This document shows positions 46,733-54,755 of a stretch of 64,000 nucleotides of DNA, one piece after another; the stretch's first letter is position 1; each line of letters starts with the position of its first letter. The notes below the pieces were generated by a model that was given only the letters and a program-made list of their open reading frames with translations, searched no databases and was not told where the DNA came from. The DNA is from Bacteroidaceae bacterium (GTDB lineage Bacteria > Bacteroidota > Bacteroidia > Bacteroidales > Bacteroidaceae), in assembly GCA_016291905.1 (NCBI GenBank), contig JAEEZS010000067.1, forward strand, positions 120,055 through 184,054, in the 5' to 3' direction. Made by a program: the position numbers and the translations under genes.

Positions 46733-47953
46733 ATGGAAACTACCTTTACAAATTGTAGTGAGACGCTTCGTGTGTCTCAAAAAGGGGCGCTCGATGTGGA
46801 GCAGTTCCTTCAGGACAATTACCTTTTCCGTCGTAACGTGCTGAACGGGAAGGTGGAGTTTGCAACCTTGCCTATGGAAGGCTCTTCGGGCGGGCAGCCG
46901 GCCTGGCGTGTGCTGACGCAGGAGGCGTTGAACAGCATCATCATCCGCGCCAAGCGCGAGGATGTAGGCGATGGGGCTAACCCCAAGTCGGACATCGTGG
47001 AGCTGCTTCATTCAGAAGAGGTATGCCCGTATGACCCCATCCGTGAGTATCTGGAGGGGCTGCCGCGCTGGGACGGCCACAACCACGTGGCGCAGCTTTT
47101 CGGGCGTCTGCCAGGCATCAGCACAGAGCAGTTGGGCTTCCTGAGCATCTGGCTTCGCTCGACGGTAGCACATTGGCTCCAGATGGACTCGCTACATGGA
47201 AACGAGTGTGTGCCCACGCTCATTGGGGCGCAGGGATGCGGAAAGACCACGTTCCTCCGTCGTCTGCTGCCTGCGCAACTGCGACAGTATTACCTGGATC
47301 ACCTGAACCTCTCGAACAAGTTCGACAAGGAGATGGCGCTGACAAACAACCTCTTGGTGAACCTTGACGAGCTGGAGGCCATCCGTCCCAGCCAGCATGC
47401 GGCCCTGAAGCAGACGCTCTCGAAGAACAAGGTGAACGGACGTCCCATCTACGGCTGCTCGCAGGAGGACCGTCCGCGCTATGCCTCGTTTGTGGCAACG
47501 ACAAACAATCCCCATCCGCTGACGGATGCGACAGGCAGCCGACGATACATCTGCCTGACGATACCCGATGGGCAGACGATTGACAACCGTGGGGACATCA
47601 ACCACGAGCAGCTCTACGCCCAGGTGATGCACGAGATTTGCGAACTGAAGTCGCCCTACTGGTTCAACAACGAGGAGGTAGCACGCATACAGGAGCTGAA
47701 CCTCAACTACATGACGGAGATGGATATGGCAGAGATGGTGGAGGTATGCTTCCGAAGGCCCGCAGACGACGAGAGCGCGAAATCGCTGAATACGGGGCAG
47801 TTGCTGGACGTCATACGTCGTGAATACCCGCTGGTAAAGAACACCCATAGCGCAAAAATACACGTCGGGTTGGCCATGAAGGAACTGGGATATGGTTACA
47901 TCCATCGTGGAAACATGAAGTTTTTCAAGGTGGTCCCCCTGAAAGCCGCCTGA
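46733..47953 (+). CDS. VapE-type (virulence-associated E) P-loop helicase
   Basis: A 406-residue protein without the usual primase or VirE N-terminal domain. It has the VapE region DPIREYLEGLPRWDGHNHV, Walker A LIGAQGCGKTT (about 163-173), Walker B LLVNLDELEAI (about 206-216), sensor-like FVATTNNP and a C-terminal winged-helix-like segment with KFFKVVPL (DUF3874-like). Relatives are phage and plasmid replication helicases. The gene stands alone, with a consensus promoter, a palindrome at the start site and iteron-like repeats on both sides. A role in replicating or excising its own DNA is inferred. Confidence 0.85.
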   Translation: METTFTNCSETLRVSQKGALDVEQFLQDNYLFRRNVLNGKVEFATLPMEGSSGGQPAWRVLTQEALNSIIIRAKREDVGDGANPKSDIVELLHSEEVCPYDPIREYLEGLPRWDGHNHVAQLFGRLPGISTEQLGFLSIWLRSTVAHWLQMDSLHGNECVPTLIGAQGCGKTTFLRRLLPAQLRQYYLDHLNLSNKFDKEMALTNNLLVNLDELEAIRPSQHAALKQTLSKNKVNGRPIYGCSQEDRPRYASFVATTNNPHPLTDATGSRRYICLTIPDGQTIDNRGDINHEQLYAQVMHEICELKSPYWFNNEEVARIQELNLNYMTEMDMAEMVEVCFRRPADDESAKSLNTGQLLDVIRREYPLVKNTHSAKIHVGLAMKELGYGYIHRGNMKFFKVVPLKAA

Positions 47954-47970
47954 ATGGATGACAATATGCC

Positions 47971-48086
47971 AGGTAGGTGTTAGGTAAGTGTTAGGTAAGT
48001 GTTAGGTAAGTGTTCGAGAAACACTTACCTGTGCTTTCATGTTTATTATCAGCACCTTACGAGCAAAAAGGTAAGTGTTGAGGTAA
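47971..48086. repeat. Right iteron-like repeats
   Basis: AGGTAGGTGTT (47971) is followed by AGGTAAGTGTT at 47982, 47993 and 48004, exactly 11 bp apart; the last pairs with AACACTTACCT (48020-48030) as a hairpin. A further GGTAAGTGTT lies near 48070, inside the shared CACCTTAC...GGTAAGTG block. Confidence 0.8.
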
Positions 48087-48118
48087 AAACGCTTAAAACC
48101 TCGTACGGAAGGGACAAA

Positions 48119-49723
48119 TTAGCGGACGAGGTATTTGTGGCCGCGGGTGATGAGGATGCCGCTGTGGGCGGCGGGGGTGGTGAGGCGCTGGCCGGCGAGG
48201 GTGTAGGTGGGCGCAGCGCCGTCAGGGAAAGGGCGGGCGTCGGCGGCGGGGGAGGCGATGTCGGTGGCGAGCACGCGCTGCTGCCACACGGCGAGCATGG
48301 CATACTCGGCCGCGAAGGCAAGCTGATGGAAGCCCTTGGTGACGGGGCTGTCGCCCCAGCCGCCCAGCAGGTCGATGGGCAGGAAGCCATCGGAGGTGAG
48401 GTAGTGCTCCCACGCGTAGTCGAGGTTCTCCTGATAGGAGTTGAGAATCTTGGCAGCGCCGTCGGGGTCGTAGGCCCAGGCATCGACACAGGCACGCATC
48501 AGCACGTCGTTGAACCAGCAGTTGAAGCCGCTGGTGGCCGAGGCGTCGGTAGGCCATTGGCGATAGCGGACGTCGTCGATACGCTTCAGGCGGCCGAACT
48601 GGTTGTAGGACGAGGAGAGCAATTTGCGGAGGTCGGTGAGGTAGGCGTTGTCGCCCGTGAGGCGGTAAAGCTCGGCGGAGCCGGCAAGCATGGTGCCGGT
48701 ATTGTAGGTGTAGGCATTACCGCCCGGGTTGCCGGTATCGACGTGGGTACGGTAGCGGAGACCGTCGGGGGCGGTGACGTACTGGATGGTGTTGTCGGCA
48801 CCCAGCATGTCGTAATAGACGCCCGTGGAGCGGTTGAGCAGCTTCTCCTTCTGCCAGGCATAGACCTTGCGGGCAAAGTCGAGATAGGCCTCGGAGCGGA
48901 GGCGCTGCGTGGAGAGGCGGTTGCCCTCGGCGTCGATGTAGTTGTGGGTGTAGTCGGCTGTCTCGTCGGGGGAGAGGTAGAGGTCGTGAAGCCAGGCGAG
49001 GGGCTGGATGAGGGGGCCGTTGGAGCAGGAGTGCTTGCTGTTGTAGCCTGGTCCCCAGCTGATGCCACCATACTCGTTGCCTTTGGCGTCTAGGCAGCAG
49101 TCCCAGCCGTCGAGGCAATAGTCAGCAAGCGTCGTGGCCTCGGCGAGGTAATCGGCATCGCCGGTGAGACGATAGGCGCGGACAAGCTCGCGGCAAATCC
49201 ACATCTGGTCGTCATAGACATTCTCGATGCCCGTCACCGTTGCGCCGCCCTTGCGGCTGGAGCGGTGGACGCCGTAGATGCTCCACGGCCCGCGGTGGGC
49301 GTAGGAGAAGAGGCGATAGGTGCCCTTGTAGTAGGCAAGGTCGTTGAAGAGGCTGCGCAGGAGGGTGATGTAGCGATCGTGGTGCTCGTCGTAGAGGGCG
49401 GGCAGGTCGGCACGCAGGCTGTCAAGGGCTTCAAGGACGGAGCAGGTAGCCTCGAGGGCAGCGGTATAAGGCCAGACGTCGGCCGTGCCGCTGCCCTTGT
49501 GGGAGGAGGTGTCGTAGGTGTCGTACATCCGCAGGCCGCTCGAGGTGGTGAAGCACTTCGTGATGGTGCCGTCGAGCAGCTCCATAGCACGCGTGAGGTT
49601 TTGCTCGGGCTGTTGGGCGGAGATAAATGAAAAATGGAAAATGAAGAATGAAAAACAAATAGTTTTACAAACGAGTGTGCCTGCGGATGATATGACTATT
49701 TTACGGGACATGCTATTTTTCAA
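48119..49723 (-). CDS. GH76-family alpha-1,6-mannanase
   Basis: A 534-residue exported protein of the GH76 (alpha/alpha)6 fold. The catalytic Asp pair is in NVYDDQMW, preceded by ADVWPYTAALE and followed by WDCCLDAKGNEYGGISWGPG. It should cut alpha-1,6-mannan backbones such as those of yeast. The C-terminus is a sorting tail (YTLAGQRL...GILITRGHKYLVR), so surface display is likely. The signal peptide core (FSFFIFHFSFISA) is encoded by an AT-rich repeat, and MKNSMSR is shared with the NlpC gene at 33280. It starts 10 bp after the GH92 stop; together with the upstream gene this forms a mannan cluster without SusC/SusD. Confidence 0.9.
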   Translation of the reverse strand: MKNSMSRKIVISSAGTLVCKTICFSFFIFHFSFISAQQPEQNLTRAMELLDGTITKCFTTSSGLRMYDTYDTSSHKGSGTADVWPYTAALEATCSVLEALDSLRADLPALYDEHHDRYITLLRSLFNDLAYYKGTYRLFSYAHRGPWSIYGVHRSSRKGGATVTGIENVYDDQMWICRELVRAYRLTGDADYLAEATTLADYCLDGWDCCLDAKGNEYGGISWGPGYNSKHSCSNGPLIQPLAWLHDLYLSPDETADYTHNYIDAEGNRLSTQRLRSEAYLDFARKVYAWQKEKLLNRSTGVYYDMLGADNTIQYVTAPDGLRYRTHVDTGNPGGNAYTYNTGTMLAGSAELYRLTGDNAYLTDLRKLLSSSYNQFGRLKRIDDVRYRQWPTDASATSGFNCWFNDVLMRACVDAWAYDPDGAAKILNSYQENLDYAWEHYLTSDGFLPIDLLGGWGDSPVTKGFHQLAFAAEYAMLAVWQQRVLATDIASPAADARPFPDGAAPTYTLAGQRLTTPAAHSGILITRGHKYLVR

Positions 49724-49745
49724 TTTTCATGCGTCATTTTTCATT
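49623..49745. repeat. AT-rich repeat block at the GH76 start
   Basis: AAATGAAAAATGGAAAATG units (49625-49655) and CAATTTTCATGCGTCATTTT (49720-49740) flank a block with ACGGGACATGCTATT. It encodes the GH76 signal peptide and the last codons of GH92, and shares the GGGACAT block with 33261. Confidence 0.6.
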
Positions 49746-52016
49746 ACTAAAGGAGTAGGGGAAGGCATCGTCGGTGGTGCCGCGGGAGGTGTTGGGCTTG
49801 TCAGCCATGCGGCAGGTGATGATGCCCCCCTTGAGGAGGTCGGCATGGGTGAAGTAGTTCTTCGTGTAAGGTGTGCCGTTGAAGGTCATGCCGTCGATGT
49901 AGCGGCCGTCAGCGCTGTTGCCCTCAGCTTCGATGGTGAGGCTACGGCCCGAGGGGAGGTGGAGCGTCATCTTGTCGAAGTATGGCGTGCCGATGGCGTA
50001 CTGGTTGCTGCCCGGGCAGACGGGATAGAAGCCCATGGCCGAGAAGACATACCAGGCAGACGTCTGGCCGTTGTCCTCGTCGCCGCAGTAGCCGTCGGGG
50101 GCAGCGGAGTAGAGACGGTCCATGACCTCACGAATCCAGTACTGCGCCTTCCACGGCTGCCCCGACCAGTCGTAGAGGTAAATCATGTGCTGGATGGGCT
50201 GGTTGCCGTGGGCGTAGTTACCCATGTTCATAATCTGCATCTCGCGGATTTCGTGGATGACGCCGCCGTAGTAGCTCTCGTCGAAGATGGGCGGGACGCT
50301 GAAGACGCTGTCGAGCATGTGGTTGAAGACGTCCTGACCGCCCATGAGGTTGATGAGTCCCTGCGGGTCGTGGAAGACGCTCCATGTGTAGTGCCAGGCG
50401 TTACCCTCGGTGAAGGCGTTGCCCCATTGCAGCGGGTTGTAGGGCTCCATCCATGAGCCGTCCTTCTTGCGGCCTCGCATGAGGTTGTGGCTGGGGTCGA
50501 AGAGGTTGCGGTAGTTGAGGGCATGCTCACGGTAGGGCTTGAGCTCCTTGGCTTTCTTGCCGAGGGCGAGGCCGAGCTGGTAGATGCACCAGTCGTCGTA
50601 GGCGTACTCGAGGGTGCGGGCGGCGCTTTCGCGAATGTCGTCGCAAGGGACGTAGCCCAGCTTGTTATAGTCCTCCCAGCCGAGGCGTCCGGTGCTGCTG
50701 ATTTGCGGGTGGACGGCGTTGGCACCGTGCTTGACAGCTTCCCAAAGGGCGTCGATGTCGTAGTTACGCAAGCCCTTCAGATAGGCGTCGGCGACGATGG
50801 AGGCGGAGTTGTTGCCCACCATGCAGCCGCGGTGGCCCGGACTGGCCCACTCGGGCAGGAAGCCGCTCTCGAGCCATGTGTTGACGAGGCCTGCCTGCAT
50901 CTTCTCGTTCATCTCGGGATAGAGGAGGTTGAGGAGGGGGAAGAGGCAACGGAAGGTGTCCCAGAAGCCGCTGTCGGTGAAGAGGTAGCCGGGACGGACG
51001 TCGCCCTCGCCGTAGGGGCTATAGTGGACGATGTCGCCGTCGGCCGTCACTTCGAAGAGCGAGCGGGGGAAGAGCACGGAGCGGTAAAGGCACGAGTAGA
51101 ACGTGCGGAGGTGGTCGATGTTGGTGTCCTCGACTTCGATGCGGCCAAGGATCTCGTTCCAACGGTCGCGTCCAGCGGTCATCACCTGGTCGAAGGAGCG
51201 ACGACCTATCTCGCGGAGGTTCTGTACGGCCTGCTCTTCGCTAATGAAGGAGGAGGCGACCTTCAAGGTAACCTGTTCGCCGCGGCGGGTGGAGAAGCCG
51301 ATGATGGCGCCGGCGTGACGGTTGGTGGTCTCGATGGCGTTGTCGTCGATGTTACCCTCCTTGACGACGGCGGTGTAGGTGAAGGGGCGGTCGAACTCCA
51401 CGACGAACCAGTTGCGGAAGTCCTTGGTGACGCCACCGCTGTTCTTGGTGGTGTAGCCCACGATGCGGCGCTGGTCGGGCATGATGCGGACGTAGGAGCC
51501 GTTGTCGAAGGCATCGATGACCACGTAGGCGTGCTCGGCATCGGGATAGGTGAAACGCATCATGGCGGCACGCTCGGTGGGGGTTATCTCGGCGGTGACG
51601 TCGTAGTCGGCGAGATAGACCTTATAGTAATAGGGCTTAGCCGTCTCTGCCTTATGACTGAACCAGCTGGCGCGCTCGTTCTCGTCCCAGATGGGTTTGT
51701 CGCCCGTTTCGGGAAGGATGGAGAACTGTCCGTAGTCGTTGATCCACGGACTGGGCTGGTGGGTCTGCTTGAAGCCGCGAATCTTGTCGGCGCTATAGAC
51801 GTAGGCCCAGCCGTCGCCCATGCGGCCTGTCTGAGGCATCCAGAAGTTCATGCCCCAGGGCATGGCAATGGCGGGGTAGGTGTTGCCCGTGGAGAGGGAG
51901 TGCTTGCTCTCGGTGCCAACAAGTGTGCTGACGTAATCGACAGGAGTGAGGCGCTCGGCTGCCACCGTCAGCGGCAGCAACATAAAAAGCAACAGGGGGA
52001 GATGTTTTTGTTTCAT
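49734..52016 (-). CDS. GH92-family alpha-mannosidase
   Basis: A 760-residue exported protein with the two GH92 domains: an N-terminal beta-sandwich (DYVSTLVGTESKHSLSTGNT, about 26-45) and a C-terminal (alpha/alpha)6 barrel containing YGGVIHEIREM and the catalytic region GYCGDEDNGQTSAWYVFSAM (about 655-675). GH92 enzymes are Ca-dependent inverting exo-alpha-mannosidases acting on mannan side chains or N-glycans. The gene lies 25 bp after the DUF4964/4965 gene and 10 bp before GH76, so they likely form one transcript. Confidence 0.93.
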   Translation of the reverse strand: MKQKHLPLLLFMLLPLTVAAERLTPVDYVSTLVGTESKHSLSTGNTYPAIAMPWGMNFWMPQTGRMGDGWAYVYSADKIRGFKQTHQPSPWINDYGQFSILPETGDKPIWDENERASWFSHKAETAKPYYYKVYLADYDVTAEITPTERAAMMRFTYPDAEHAYVVIDAFDNGSYVRIMPDQRRIVGYTTKNSGGVTKDFRNWFVVEFDRPFTYTAVVKEGNIDDNAIETTNRHAGAIIGFSTRRGEQVTLKVASSFISEEQAVQNLREIGRRSFDQVMTAGRDRWNEILGRIEVEDTNIDHLRTFYSCLYRSVLFPRSLFEVTADGDIVHYSPYGEGDVRPGYLFTDSGFWDTFRCLFPLLNLLYPEMNEKMQAGLVNTWLESGFLPEWASPGHRGCMVGNNSASIVADAYLKGLRNYDIDALWEAVKHGANAVHPQISSTGRLGWEDYNKLGYVPCDDIRESAARTLEYAYDDWCIYQLGLALGKKAKELKPYREHALNYRNLFDPSHNLMRGRKKDGSWMEPYNPLQWGNAFTEGNAWHYTWSVFHDPQGLINLMGGQDVFNHMLDSVFSVPPIFDESYYGGVIHEIREMQIMNMGNYAHGNQPIQHMIYLYDWSGQPWKAQYWIREVMDRLYSAAPDGYCGDEDNGQTSAWYVFSAMGFYPVCPGSNQYAIGTPYFDKMTLHLPSGRSLTIEAEGNSADGRYIDGMTFNGTPYTKNYFTHADLLKGGIITCRMADKPNTSRGTTDDAFPYSFSNEK

Positions 52017-52041
52017 TGGGGTTATGTTTTTGTTCTTTGTT

Positions 52042-54567
52042 TTATTTCTTCAGTTTGTCAGCCAGCACGCGCATCCAATAGCCTCCGATGACGCTGCGGG
52101 CTTTGAAGCCTACCATCTGGGCAGTCTTGGTGTCGCTCCAGTCGCTGATGGGAACACGGCTTGGAGTCTCGTTGATGTAGTCCCAGAGCGGGGTGACAAA
52201 TTGGCCGAACTGTTCGGGGCTGTCAGCCATGGCAGCCGTCCACATGATCCAGTCGCTCTTGGTGTAGTCGCGGCGGCAGTCGAGTGGAAGGCCGTAGCGG
52301 TTCTGCACGGTGAGGTAGTACGGGATTTCCTTAGCCATGGGGTTGTTCGGGAAGATGTTGATGTCCCATAGTTTGTCCCACACCATGTTGTACTTCTGGC
52401 TCCAGGTGTCGGGGCGGTCGAAGGCAAGGCGATAGTGGTCGCCGTCGAGGGCATTCTGCTCCCAAACGGCAGCCATGTTCTTGGCTTTGGCCATGTACTT
52501 TTGAGAAACGTCTTTGAGTCCTTTCATCTCGGCTATGAGTGCATAGCCCGCCACGCCCATGATGGCTTTGACGGAGAGGTTGCAGTTATGTGCCCAGTGG
52601 CCGGCGAAGTCGTCGGTGCAGAGCTGGTTGGCAGGGTCTTGGCCGTTCTCGACAAGATAGTCGGCCCAAGTGGTGATGACGTCCCAGTACTTGTCCACAT
52701 ATTTTGTGTTGCCATCAAGCTTGCAGAGCATGGCGGCAAGGGTAATCATGTTGCCAGCCTCCTCCAGCGGCATGTCGCCGCCATAGACCTGACCGTTGGC
52801 CTTCGGGTAGGTGCCGAGGTCGTGGGCGGCAAAGGGTTTTGTCCAGCGGCCGCTGAGGCTATAGTCGAAGATGCTGGTCATCATTGCCTTCTGCAGCTCG
52901 GGGTTATAGACGAGGAAGAGAGGGGCTTCGGGATAGGTGAGGTCGACGGTGTTGACGCAGCCGTTGGAGTTATTTTCCTTCGAGAAGAAGAGCAGATTGC
53001 CCTCGTCGTCGCGGAAGAGCTTGTGGGCGGCGATGACGTGGCGGTACGAGCCGCTGAGGATTTCGGCATACTTCTTGCCGCCGCTGGCGAAGCCATCGTC
53101 ATAAATGCGCTTGTCAAGAGCGCGGCAGCGGGCCATGATGCTGGCGTATTCGCGCTCCAGGCGGGCCATCATGTCGAAGATGGTGACGGCGCCGTCGTGA
53201 GCCCAGTGGGCTTTGTAGTTCTTGTACATGTATTGGATGTCAAAAACTTCGTCGTAGCCGATGAGAGCGTGCGATGAGGCTGTGGTGACTTTGCCGAAGT
53301 CGTGAGAGTAGGCAAGCGAGGGCCATTTCGAGGGGCTGCTGGCAATGACTTTGTCCGCCGATTCCTCCTTTTTAGGCAGTGTGCCGTTCTCCAGGAAGGC
53401 TTTCTTGACAACGGGGTCGGCAGCAAGGCAGACGGTGCCGTTGTAGTCGGGGAGGTAGAGGTAGCCCCAGTCGATGCAGATGCCGTCCCCAATCTTAGCG
53501 AGGATGGGCTGTTCGATGGTACCGCTCTTGACGTAGCGGACACCGTTCTTCTCAATGGTCTCGCTGACGGTAGGCTGCGCCGACTTGTTGACGGCGAGCT
53601 GCGGGGTGGTGCTGAGCAGTAACTGGGCGTCGTGGGGCTTGCCGTCGGTGCTGCGTACCTGATAGCTGATGTAGCCGGCAGGGGAGGAGAGGAGGTCGTA
53701 GTCGTCCATCAACATGGGAGCGGTGAAGACGACATCCAGTTCCACGGGACCGCACTCGAAGGTGTAGTAGGTTGAGGTGGCCATGACATCGACGCTCTTC
53801 TGGCGGGCAGTCTGAATGACGCTGGTGTCCATACCCACATTGCGGTAGAGACCAAAGTCAAGATAAGCGCCGCCTGTGGTGTTATGGCAGTGGGCGGCAA
53901 TGACGTTGGTGCCCTCGTGGAGCGTCTGCTTCAGAGCGTCGCTGAGGTGGAGTTTCACTCCCTCACGCCAAATCTCGATGTTGCCTGTGTCGTAAATGTT
54001 CTCGCCGTTGAACCAGATGGCAAAGGTGTCGTCGTGGCTGAAGACGAGCCAGAGGTCGCCTTTCAGGTCGTCAGCCGTGAGGTTGACGGTGCGGCGCACC
54101 CAGATGTCGCTGTTCGTATCGCTCCAGCGGGTGCGGACATAGCTGAGGTCGGGCGAACCGAAGGCGGCACGGCGTGTCTCCCAGTTGCTGTCGTCGAAGT
54201 CGGGCTGCTGCCAGCCAGCTTTCGGCTCTTGGCGAGTGAACTGCGCACGCCAAGCCACTTCGTCGGCCATGGGGACGATGGACTCGAGTATCTGACGCTC
54301 GGCACCCATCCAACGATAGGTGGTGCCATCTACGCGAAGCAGGCCTTCGATGGATTTTTCATCGTCCGTCCAGTGGCGCGTGGTGCCGTCGGTCAGCTGA
54401 TCGTAGGGCGACCAGATGGAGAAGTAAGGGTCGGAGACAACTAGCGGAACAGAGGGCAACCGAAGGTCGGTGGTGTGGTAGGGGGTGAACAGATCAGCCT
54501 TGGGCGCTGATGTACAAGCCGCAAAGCCCAACAGAAGCAGCGGCAGTGTGAGACGAGTGATTTTCAT
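52042..54567 (-). CDS. DUF4964/DUF5127/DUF4965/DUF1793-family lipoprotein (glutaminase-like)
   Basis: Start at 54567 gives MKITRLTLPLLLLGFAAC (lipobox FAAC; 841 residues). The N-terminus LPSVPLVVSDPYFSIWSPYD is typical of DUF4964, the central TYYTFECGPVELDVVFTAPM of DUF5127 and the C-terminal part (YDEVFDIQYMYKNYKAHW, CTDDFAGHWAHNCNLSVKAI) of the DUF4965/DUF1793 (alpha/alpha)6 region. Inserted at about 105-265 is a jelly-roll-like segment (PDFDDSNWETRRAAFG; DDTFAIWFNGENIYDTG). Such proteins are often called glutaminase A-like but their location in mannan or N-glycan loci suggests a glycan role. It heads the GH92-GH76 group. Confidence 0.85.
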   Translation of the reverse strand: MKITRLTLPLLLLGFAACTSAPKADLFTPYHTTDLRLPSVPLVVSDPYFSIWSPYDQLTDGTTRHWTDDEKSIEGLLRVDGTTYRWMGAERQILESIVPMADEVAWRAQFTRQEPKAGWQQPDFDDSNWETRRAAFGSPDLSYVRTRWSDTNSDIWVRRTVNLTADDLKGDLWLVFSHDDTFAIWFNGENIYDTGNIEIWREGVKLHLSDALKQTLHEGTNVIAAHCHNTTGGAYLDFGLYRNVGMDTSVIQTARQKSVDVMATSTYYTFECGPVELDVVFTAPMLMDDYDLLSSPAGYISYQVRSTDGKPHDAQLLLSTTPQLAVNKSAQPTVSETIEKNGVRYVKSGTIEQPILAKIGDGICIDWGYLYLPDYNGTVCLAADPVVKKAFLENGTLPKKEESADKVIASSPSKWPSLAYSHDFGKVTTASSHALIGYDEVFDIQYMYKNYKAHWAHDGAVTIFDMMARLEREYASIMARCRALDKRIYDDGFASGGKKYAEILSGSYRHVIAAHKLFRDDEGNLLFFSKENNSNGCVNTVDLTYPEAPLFLVYNPELQKAMMTSIFDYSLSGRWTKPFAAHDLGTYPKANGQVYGGDMPLEEAGNMITLAAMLCKLDGNTKYVDKYWDVITTWADYLVENGQDPANQLCTDDFAGHWAHNCNLSVKAIMGVAGYALIAEMKGLKDVSQKYMAKAKNMAAVWEQNALDGDHYRLAFDRPDTWSQKYNMVWDKLWDINIFPNNPMAKEIPYYLTVQNRYGLPLDCRRDYTKSDWIMWTAAMADSPEQFGQFVTPLWDYINETPSRVPISDWSDTKTAQMVGFKARSVIGGYWMRVLADKLKK

Positions 54568-54691
54568 AACGTATGAGTAAAGATTAATGGATTTCTTTAT
54601 TGTGTGATGCAAAAGTAAGGAAAAAATCTATAATAAAAGAAAAAACAACGGAAAAATGTGGGGTTTCCTGCAAAATACTCATTTTTGGGTA

Positions 54692-54722
54692 TTGTGTTGC
54701 AGAGGGATTACTTGTACCTTTG
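54692..54722 (+). promoter_or_regulatory. Promoter of the feoAB operon
   Basis: TTG (54692-54694) and TACCTTTG (54715-54722) are 20 bp apart. The start would be about 30 bp upstream of the ATG at 54756. Confidence 0.7.
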
Positions 54723-54755
54723 CAGCCCGAAAACAAAGATGAAAAAGGAAAGCGT

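Larger units (their letters stand above)
46394..48090 (+). mobile_element. Iteron-flanked VapE-type helicase element
   Basis: A single gene is bracketed by AGGTAAGTGTT-type repeats: at least seven on the left (46462-46545, first as the perfect hairpin AGGTAAGTGTTT/AAACACTTACCT, then CACTTACCTAA and CACTTACCTGA direct copies) and four direct copies plus a hairpin on the right (47971-48030) with one more at 48070. The same flanks without the gene recur at 8385-8662. Boundaries are approximate, and no transposase or integrase is present. Confidence 0.7.

Noticed and set aside
50487..52091. A 534-codon plus-strand ORF opposite GH92
   Set aside because: Antisense shadow of a gene with clear GH92 motifs; no promoter or homologous motifs seen.
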